DNA of 10,000 nucleotides from the NCBI RefSeq assembly GCF_020217185.1, contig NZ_JAIWNX010000157.1:1-10000 (forward strand), written 5' to 3'. Position numbers and translations under genes: made by a program. The notes under the pieces are model-generated. The model was given only the letters and a program-made list of their open reading frames with translations, was not told the DNA's origin and did no database searches. Origin of the DNA: Asticcacaulis sp. GTDB lineage: Bacteria > Pseudomonadota > Alphaproteobacteria > Caulobacterales > Caulobacteraceae. Shown piece by piece: positions 5,493 through 10,000 of the stretch (its first letter is position 1; the number at the start of each line of letters is the position of its first letter).

Positions 5493-6095
5493 ATGGCCTC
5501 TGGCGCCGGACCTGAAATCGAACGCCTGATGGCGCTGTTGTCGAAGCTGCCGGGTCTGGGGCCCCGCTCGGCGCGCCGGGCTGCGCTGGCCTTGCTCAAA
5601 AAGCGCGAGCAATTGCTGATCCCGCTGACCGCCGCCATGCAGGATGCGGCTGAGCGCGTCACCTCATGCCACATCTGCGGCGCGCTTTCGACCCGCGATC
5701 CGTGTGCCACCTGCGCCGACGCGGCCCGCGACGCGGCGATGATTTGCGTGGTCGAAGAAGACTCCGCCCTGTGGGCCATGGAGCGCGTCGGGGCCTTTTC
5801 CGGGCGTTATCACGTGCTGGGCGGGCTTCTGTCTGCGCTCGACGGGGTGCGGCCCGAAGACCTGCGCCTGTCGGGCCTGATGCAGCGCGTCAGTGCGGGC
5901 GGTGTCGAAGAACTGGTCATGGCCTTGCCGGCCACGGTCGAAGGCCAGACCACGGCGCACTATATCGCCGACCGCGTGAAGCAACTGGCCCCGGCGGTGA
6001 CCATCACCCATCTGGCGCGCGGCGTGCCCGTCGGCGGCGAACTCGACTGGTTGGATGATGGGACCATCGCCCATGCATTTAAGAGTAGACGATAA
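5493..6095 (+). CDS. recR: Recombination mediator protein RecR
   Basis: At 200 residues this has normal RecR length. Domains in order: helix-hairpin-helix LPGLGPRSARRAA (19-31); a four-cysteine zinc finger, Cys59-x2-Cys62 and Cys71-x2-Cys74 (CHICGALSTRDPCATC); a Toprim domain beginning ICVVEEDSALWAMER (84-98), with the conserved Glu89 region and a later GGVEELVMALPAT (136-148); and the C-terminal LARGVPVGGELDWLDDGTIAHAF (174-196, Walker-B-like segment). RecR forms a ring with RecO and RecF and helps load RecA onto SSB-coated single-stranded gaps. The start lies 3 nt after the ybaB stop with only a weak GAAG upstream, which points to translation coupled to ybaB. It is the last gene of the operon. 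Confidence 0.98.
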   Translation: MASGAGPEIERLMALLSKLPGLGPRSARRAALALLKKREQLLIPLTAAMQDAAERVTSCHICGALSTRDPCATCADAARDAAMICVVEEDSALWAMERVGAFSGRYHVLGGLLSALDGVRPEDLRLSGLMQRVSAGGVEELVMALPATVEGQTTAHYIADRVKQLAPAVTITHLARGVPVGGELDWLDDGTIAHAFKSRR

Positions 6096-6096
6096 A

Positions 6097-6111
6097 CTTA
6101 GTTATGCTAAG
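6097..6111 (+). terminator. Weak hairpin after recR
   Basis: CTTAG (6097-6101) and CTAAG (6107-6111) form a 5-bp stem starting two bases after the recR stop codon, followed by the pyrimidine-rich CTTTCCTT. The stem is short and AU-rich, so it would be a weak terminator at best. The enclosed TATGCT could alternatively be a -10 element for the lipoprotein gene 48 nt downstream of recR. Confidence 0.25.
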
Positions 6112-6143
6112 CTTTCCTTGCTCATAAGAGGGGGAGGCTACAA

Positions 6144-6578
6144 ATGACGGGAATTTTCAAAAACTTGATCGCTGTCGGGCTGGTGTCCGTGTCACTGACG
6201 GCGTGCGCAGGGGCACCACAGTCGCAGGATGTGGCCCTGGACGACCTGCCGATGTTTGGCGCCATGCCGAAAGACATTGATCAGCGGATACAAAAAGCCT
6301 CAGCTCACCCTTTGGGCGATAAGGAGAACCCGGTTCGGGTGTATATGCCCAAGGGTGAATACGCCTATCTTGAACGCCTGCGTTGCCAGAATGGAACCAT
6401 GCCTGCTTTCGGGCGCATCGGTAGCTTCGGGATCGGCCCTTTCGGTCACATTATCGACGGCTATGACGTCAAGTGTCCAGGGTCTGAACCGGCCCAAAGC
6501 ACGATCTTTATGGACATGTACTTTCCCCAGCACGTTGAAACCAAAGCCCCTCCCGGATTTACTCTGGCCGCTGATTAG
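6144..6578 (+). CDS. Putative small lipoprotein of unknown function (144 aa)
   Basis: The product has a lipoprotein signal peptide: MTGIFKNLIAVGLVSVSLTA with lipobox LTAC, so Cys21 would be lipidated. The mature part is about 124 residues with a single cysteine pair, Cys81 (LRCQNG) and Cys111 (VKCPG), that could form a disulfide. Residues 56-81 (PLGDKENPVR, YMPKGEYAYLERLRC) and 88-101 (AFGRIGSFGIGPFG), then IDGYDVKCPG, look like a compact conserved core, but I know no function for it. Asp is not at +2 (Ala22), so export to the outer membrane by Lol is more likely than retention. A strong ribosome-binding site GGGGAGG (6131-6137) sits six nt before the ATG. It follows recR on the same strand by 48 nt and may be read through, though it looks unrelated. 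Its last 20 bases overlap the end of the convergent transporter gene. Confidence 0.8.
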   Translation: MTGIFKNLIAVGLVSVSLTACAGAPQSQDVALDDLPMFGAMPKDIDQRIQKASAHPLGDKENPVRVYMPKGEYAYLERLRCQNGTMPAFGRIGSFGIGPFGHIIDGYDVKCPGSEPAQSTIFMDMYFPQHVETKAPPGFTLAAD

Positions 6579-7107
6579 CGGTCTTCTCCCGGTGGCGCAT
6601 GACCAGAAACACCGCAAACACCCCGGCCAGCTTGCTCAGCACCGAGGTCGCCACCGACCAGATGTTGAAAATCCCCGGAATCGTCGTCGAGGCGATGGCG
6701 TAGAAGACGGCTGAGTCAATCGGCGCGCTGACGGCGGTGGAGATCACCACCCGCTCGGACAGGGGACGTTTGATAAAGGTGAAGATGGCCCAGTCGATCA
6801 GTTCCGATACGGCAAAGGCCGCGCTTGAGGCGATCACCACGGCCGGGTCAGAGGTCAGCAGCGACAGGCCCAGACCAATGATCAGGGTCAGCAGGATCCA
6901 GTGACCGATTTCGCGCTGGGCAAAGTCACGCACCACCAGCACCAGCCCGGTCACCACCGACATTGGCGTCCACGAGCCGTTATCGGGCAGGGGGATTTGC
7001 GGCACGGCGGCAAAGCACCAGTTGATAAACGGGATCAGCGCCAGATAGAGGTACGTCCACGGCGTGCGCCCCGTGACCGCCTTGCGTATAAATGCACCGA
7101 ATTCCAT
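6559..7107 (-). CDS. VUT/YhhQ-family inner-membrane transporter (putative queuosine-precursor type)
   Basis: The 182-residue protein is very hydrophobic with about five to six membrane segments (roughly 17-36, 48-61, 70-86, 88-104, 119-142 and 145-170). The best family signature is AAFAVSELIDWAIFTFIKRP (96-115) followed by SERVVISTAVSAPIDSAVF (117-135), matching the SE-x2-D and SxPxDS/xxF pattern of the VUT family (PF02592, COG1738). The characterised member YhhQ imports preQ0/preQ1 for queuosine tRNA modification; other members are uncharacterised, so the substrate here is open. I chose ATG 7107 over GTG 7122 because GAGG (7116-7113) is then a properly spaced ribosome-binding site. It diverges from rmuC across 131 bp. 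No preQ1 riboswitch-like sequence is visible in its leader. It ends convergent with the lipoprotein gene, overlapping by 20 bp. Confidence 0.78.
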   Translation of the reverse strand: MEFGAFIRKAVTGRTPWTYLYLALIPFINWCFAAVPQIPLPDNGSWTPMSVVTGLVLVVRDFAQREIGHWILLTLIIGLGLSLLTSDPAVVIASSAAFAVSELIDWAIFTFIKRPLSERVVISTAVSAPIDSAVFYAIASTTIPGIFNIWSVATSVLSKLAGVFAVFLVMRHREKTANQRPE

Positions 7108-7181
7108 CTGCCCCTCGCACACAAAGTCTTAGATACGTCGCCGCGTGTCCCCCGGATGCGTTCAGGGGTCTTATCTCCGAC

Positions 7182-7221
7182 CGGAATCGTGTCAGGAAAA
7201 AGCTTGTCAGCTTTTATTCCG
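7182..7221 (+). promoter_or_regulatory. Nested stem-loop in the rmuC leader
   Basis: An inner perfect 7-bp stem AAAAGCT/AGCTTTT (7198-7204 with 7209-7215, loop TGTC) is directly abutted on its 3' side by ATTCCG (7216-7221), which pairs with CGGAAT (7182-7187). The structure ends 17 nt before the rmuC ATG at 7239. Only a poor purine stretch (CAAGAA) is available as ribosome-binding site after it. The stem ending in TTTT resembles a weak terminator or attenuator, but its role is inferred. Confidence 0.4.
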
Positions 7222-7238
7222 TATGGCAAGAACATTTC

Positions 7239-8510
7239 ATGAACTTTGAATCCGTCGCCCTTATTGCCTCTGTCTTCGCCTCGCTGGTGCTGGGGGGCGG
7301 CTATTATCTGGCCTTTCAGGAGACGCGCCGCCTGCGCGAGCGCAATGAAGACCTGAGCGATCAGTTGCGTGACGCCGCCGCTGAGGTGTCGCAACTGAAG
7401 GAGCGCACGCGCAATCTCGAAGACGCGCGCGCCGCCATGAGCGAACATTTCCGCGCGGCGTCTCAGCAGGCGCTGAGCCAATCGACCGAGGCGCTTCTGA
7501 AACGCGCCGAGGAAAATTTTGCGGCGCGCGAAAAGCTGGCGCTGGAACGCATGGGCCACACGCTGAAACCCGTTGCCGAGACGCTGGGCCGTTTCGAGGC
7601 TCAGGTGAAGGAGATGGAGGAATCACGCGCCAAGGACACCGGCGGGCTGAAAGAGCAGATCACCCACCTGATGCAGGCGTCGGTGGCGACGCGCGAGGTG
7701 ACGCAAAAGCTGGCCAATGCCTTGCGTCGGGGGGCCGGGGTGCAGGGGCGCTGGGGCGAAGAGACGCTGCGCAATGTGTTGGAAAGTGCCGGACTGTCCA
7801 AGCATTTCGACTTCGTTGAGCAGCAGAACCTCGACACCGATATGGGGCGTCGCCGCCCGGACGTGACGGTGAAACTGCCCGGCGGCGTCTTTGTCATTGA
7901 TGCCAAGGCCAATCTGACCGCCTATCTGGAGGCCATCGAAGCGACCGACGAGGCCATCCGCGAAGAGGCGCTGCAACGTCATGCGCGCGCCTTACAACAG
8001 CATGTGCGCGACCTGTCGGCCAAGGCCTACTGGGATCAGTTCCGCGAACAGTCGCCGGATTTTGTGGCTATGTTTGTGCCGGGCGACGGCATATTGTCGA
8101 TGGCGCTGGAGCGGATGCCGCACCTGATGACCGAGGCGATGGACCGCAAGGTGATCATCGTCACCCCGACCACCCTGTTTGCCCTGTGTAAGGCCGTGGC
8201 CTATGGCTGGCGCGCTGAGGAGCAAATTCACAATGCCCATGAGGTCGCGGCGGTGGGCCGTGAACTGTACAGCCGCCTGTCGGTGATGGGCGGGCACGTG
8301 GCCGCGCTCGGCAAAAATCTCGGCAGCGCCGTCGATAAGTACAATGCCTTTGTCGGTTCGCTGGAATCGCAGGTGCTGACTCAGGCGCGTCGTTTTGAGG
8401 ACCTCAAGGTCAGCCACGAGGGCAAGGAGATCGTTGAGGCCGCGCCGCTGGATGTGCAGACGCGGCCCCTAAGCAAGCTGACCGTCGTGCAGTCGGGGGC
8501 GGGAGATTAA
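7239..8510 (+). CDS. rmuC: DNA recombination protein RmuC
   Basis: The 423-residue protein has the three-part RmuC layout: an N-terminal membrane helix (SVALIASVFASLVLGGGYYLA, about 5-25), a long coiled coil (about 28-160, rich in Glu/Arg/Gln heptads such as RRLRERNEDLSDQLRDAAAE) and a C-terminal PD-(D/E)xK-like nuclease domain. In the latter, GRWGEETLRNVLE (170-182) is followed by RRPDVTVKLPGG (205-216) and FVIDAKAN (218-225), so Asp208, Asp221 and Lys223 are the candidate catalytic residues. RmuC limits recombination at short inverted repeats and related rearrangements; its nuclease activity is predicted from the fold. ATG 7239 is chosen because it starts directly before the membrane helix; upstream in-frame codons (from 7092) encode unrelated basic sequence. 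The ribosome-binding site is poor. Its TAA shares TTAA with the stop of the convergent oxygenase gene. Confidence 0.95.
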   Translation: MNFESVALIASVFASLVLGGGYYLAFQETRRLRERNEDLSDQLRDAAAEVSQLKERTRNLEDARAAMSEHFRAASQQALSQSTEALLKRAEENFAAREKLALERMGHTLKPVAETLGRFEAQVKEMEESRAKDTGGLKEQITHLMQASVATREVTQKLANALRRGAGVQGRWGEETLRNVLESAGLSKHFDFVEQQNLDTDMGRRRPDVTVKLPGGVFVIDAKANLTAYLEAIEATDEAIREEALQRHARALQQHVRDLSAKAYWDQFREQSPDFVAMFVPGDGILSMALERMPHLMTEAMDRKVIIVTPTTLFALCKAVAYGWRAEEQIHNAHEVAAVGRELYSRLSVMGGHVAALGKNLGSAVDKYNAFVGSLESQVLTQARRFEDLKVSHEGKEIVEAAPLDVQTRPLSKLTVVQSGAGD

Positions 8511-9994
8511 GCAAACGTCCCGTGGAAGCCCAGCGGTGTGGCGTGCGCTGATCGCCATGAGCCCACCGGTCCGGCGCTGAGGTTTTTCGCCTCGAACACA
8601 TGCAGTTCGGTGGCCTTTGCCTTCAGATTAAGCACCGTGCCAACCATCCAGCCGTCCATCTCCTGACCCGTGCCGCTGTGGCTGGTGGGACGCGGGACGA
8701 ACAGGGCCTCTTCGACAATAGCGTCCGGACCGAAATCGTAGGTCTGCGCTGTACCGGTTTTCCAGTCGAAGGCCGACAGGGCGTGCGCCCCCAGACGCCC
8801 TTCAATATAGCCGCCGACGTGCACGATGCGGTCGCGGCGCAGACCCTGAAAGCGGTGATCGGTCTGCGGAAACTCTGATGAGACGCCTGTCGCCTGCATG
8901 TCGGCGCGACCGTCCGGGCGCAGCGTGATCAGGGCCAGATGCGCCTCTTCATCATTGCCGGCGTTATAAACCCCCTTCACCAGATCGCGCGCCCCGTTCA
9001 GGCCGAATTTGGGCGAAGAGGCCAGACAGACATCGAAGCGAATGGTGCCATCGGTGTCTTCCCAGGCGTCGCCCGTATGGAAGTAGGTGGCGGCGGGCAA
9101 CTCATAAAGGCGCCGCTTTGACAGGTCGGCCTTTTCGACGACCAGAATGCGGATCGGCTGATCAGGACGCCAAACCAGCGTATCGACGAAGGGCGGCGTT
9201 CGGCGTTCGGCGATAAGCGGCTGCATGGGCAGGATCAGGTGGCGTTCGCTGACCACCCAGTCGTGGGCATACCCCGCAGCCGGAAGCTGGATCAGTTCGC
9301 CGCGCTCCATCTCGCCCGCCGGGCTGAGTTGCCAGATCCACGCCTTGTCACCCATGAACCCGGCGCTCCAGATGCGGCCCGACGGTTCGACCTTGGGGTG
9401 GGCCAGAAAGGCCAGCCCTTTCAGGTCGTCGCGGAAGGTTTTCGGGCCTTTGGTCAGCAGGGTCTGGGCATCGAGGCGGTAGGGTGAGCCGCCTTCCCAC
9501 AGGGCCCACAGTTCGTCCCCGACGCGCAGGACCGAGGTATTGGCGGCGTTGACATCGTCATTGCTGGTCACCGGGGCATCGGCGCGGCCTTTGGTGCCAA
9601 AGCCCGGCATGACAATGGCCTGTCTTTGCTGCTCGATGCGGTGTTTGACCGTATCAACGAAGCGGCCGGTGTGGCGCACGCCGTCGGCGCTAAGGTCATA
9701 TTTCTGGATCATGCCGTCGCCGTCGAACCAGTGGCCGGTGACGTCGTCGCCATAGCGGAACCACGCCGGGCCGTTGCGGTAGAGTGTGCCGCTCAGGCCC
9801 GCCGGCATTTTTCCGCTCAGGCGGGTGAGGGTGGAGGGGGCGTAGCCTTCTGCGGGAGCGTTGGCGACGGCCAGATGCCAGCCTTCCGAAAAATTGGCGG
9901 TGGCGGCTGCGGCGGCCCAGGATGTGGGCGCGGCGGCCATCAGGCCTGCGCCGCCCAGCGCGGTCAGGAAGGAACGGCGGGACAGGTCGGTCAT
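8507..9994 (-). CDS. Carotenoid-cleavage oxygenase family protein, Tat-exported
   Basis: The 495-residue protein belongs to the carotenoid/stilbene oxygenase (RPE65/CCD) family, PF03055. The family opening is GTLYRNGPAWFR (69-80) and HWFDGDGMI (88-96). The four iron-binding histidines of the seven-bladed propeller are His199 (FLAHPK), His244 (YAHDW), His306 (YFHTGDAWED) and His491 (GFHGTF at the very end), with SSEFPQTDHR (372-381) and VEEALFVPR (427-435) supplying second-shell glutamates. The start MTDLSRRSFLTALGGAG is a twin-arginine signal (SRRSFL), with probable cleavage after TSWA (24-27), so the iron-loaded enzyme should be exported folded to the periplasm. Substrate is uncertain: apocarotenoid, carotenoid or phenolic stilbene. 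The residue I align by eye with the substrate-contacting Tyr of stilbene oxygenases seems to be Phe112, a weak hint against that activity. The ATG at 9994 leaves the promoter outside the window. No carotenoid genes are adjacent. Confidence 0.93.
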   Translation of the reverse strand: MTDLSRRSFLTALGGAGLMAAAPTSWAAAAATANFSEGWHLAVANAPAEGYAPSTLTRLSGKMPAGLSGTLYRNGPAWFRYGDDVTGHWFDGDGMIQKYDLSADGVRHTGRFVDTVKHRIEQQRQAIVMPGFGTKGRADAPVTSNDDVNAANTSVLRVGDELWALWEGGSPYRLDAQTLLTKGPKTFRDDLKGLAFLAHPKVEPSGRIWSAGFMGDKAWIWQLSPAGEMERGELIQLPAAGYAHDWVVSERHLILPMQPLIAERRTPPFVDTLVWRPDQPIRILVVEKADLSKRRLYELPAATYFHTGDAWEDTDGTIRFDVCLASSPKFGLNGARDLVKGVYNAGNDEEAHLALITLRPDGRADMQATGVSSEFPQTDHRFQGLRRDRIVHVGGYIEGRLGAHALSAFDWKTGTAQTYDFGPDAIVEEALFVPRPTSHSGTGQEMDGWMVGTVLNLKAKATELHVFEAKNLSAGPVGSWRSAHATPLGFHGTFA

Positions 9995-10000
9995 GTCGAT

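Noticed and set aside
7108..7238. preQ1 riboswitch before the VUT/YhhQ-type transporter gene
   Set aside because: No preQ1 class I, II or III core or A-rich 3' tail could be recognised on the minus strand; the notable structure reads better as part of the rmuC leader.
7092..7238. Upstream start extending rmuC by 49 codons
   Set aside because: The added sequence is basic and unrelated to RmuC, overlaps the transporter start and precedes the membrane helix that normally begins the protein.
8600..8878. Plus-strand open frame of 92 codons
   Set aside because: It is antisense to the conserved C-terminal half of the carotenoid oxygenase gene and has no independent support.

Overview
The window looks like chromosomal DNA from a Caulobacteraceae-type alphaproteobacterium. 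An Asticcacaulis-like organism is my best guess, made from gene content and style rather than any database match. Supporting points are the GC-rich codon use, the small SRP RNA close to dnaX, the dnaX-ybaB-recR gene order, a DnaX whose zinc module is mostly lost and whose linker is glycine-rich, an OprB-type porin, a Tat-exported carotenoid oxygenase and several CtANAWC-like -10 elements. I see no transposase, integrase, CRISPR array or phage gene.

Layout. Positions 1-717 hold the 3' end of a methyl-accepting chemotaxis protein gene. The gap at 718-971 holds a long near-perfect inverted repeat built of 9-nt units (727-830) and a terminator-like hairpin (944-963). A small exported protein (972-1169, minus) and an OprB-family porin (1323-2474, plus) diverge from a shared 153-bp promoter region. 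The porin is followed by the 4.5S/small SRP RNA gene (about 2514-2600) and a secreted protein of unknown function (2686-3318). The core operon dnaX-ybaB-recR (3361-6095) comes next, with tight junctions of 1 nt overlap and 3 nt gap. After it are a small lipoprotein (6144-6578, plus), a VUT/YhhQ-type transporter (6559-7107, minus, overlapping the lipoprotein tail to tail), rmuC (7239-8510, plus) and a carotenoid-cleavage oxygenase (8507-9994, minus, sharing a TTAA stop with rmuC).

How the genes fit together. The centre is housekeeping DNA and secretion machinery: clamp loader (dnaX), nucleoid-associated protein (ybaB), RecFOR repair (recR) and SRP RNA. RmuC, about 1.1 kb downstream of recR, is another DNA-maintenance factor but a separate transcription unit. 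The flanking genes are envelope and uptake functions: chemoreceptor, porin, lipoprotein, exported small proteins, inner-membrane transporter and periplasmic oxygenase.

The points most worth a second look are: a dnaX promoter whose -10 element predicts transcription starting on the A of the ATG (leaderless mRNA); the glycine-rich DnaX linker resembling the ClpXP partial-processing site known from Caulobacter; the 9-nt-periodic inverted repeat at 727-830; the nested hairpin just before rmuC; and two convergent gene pairs with overlapping ends. I did not find a convincing new multigene system.
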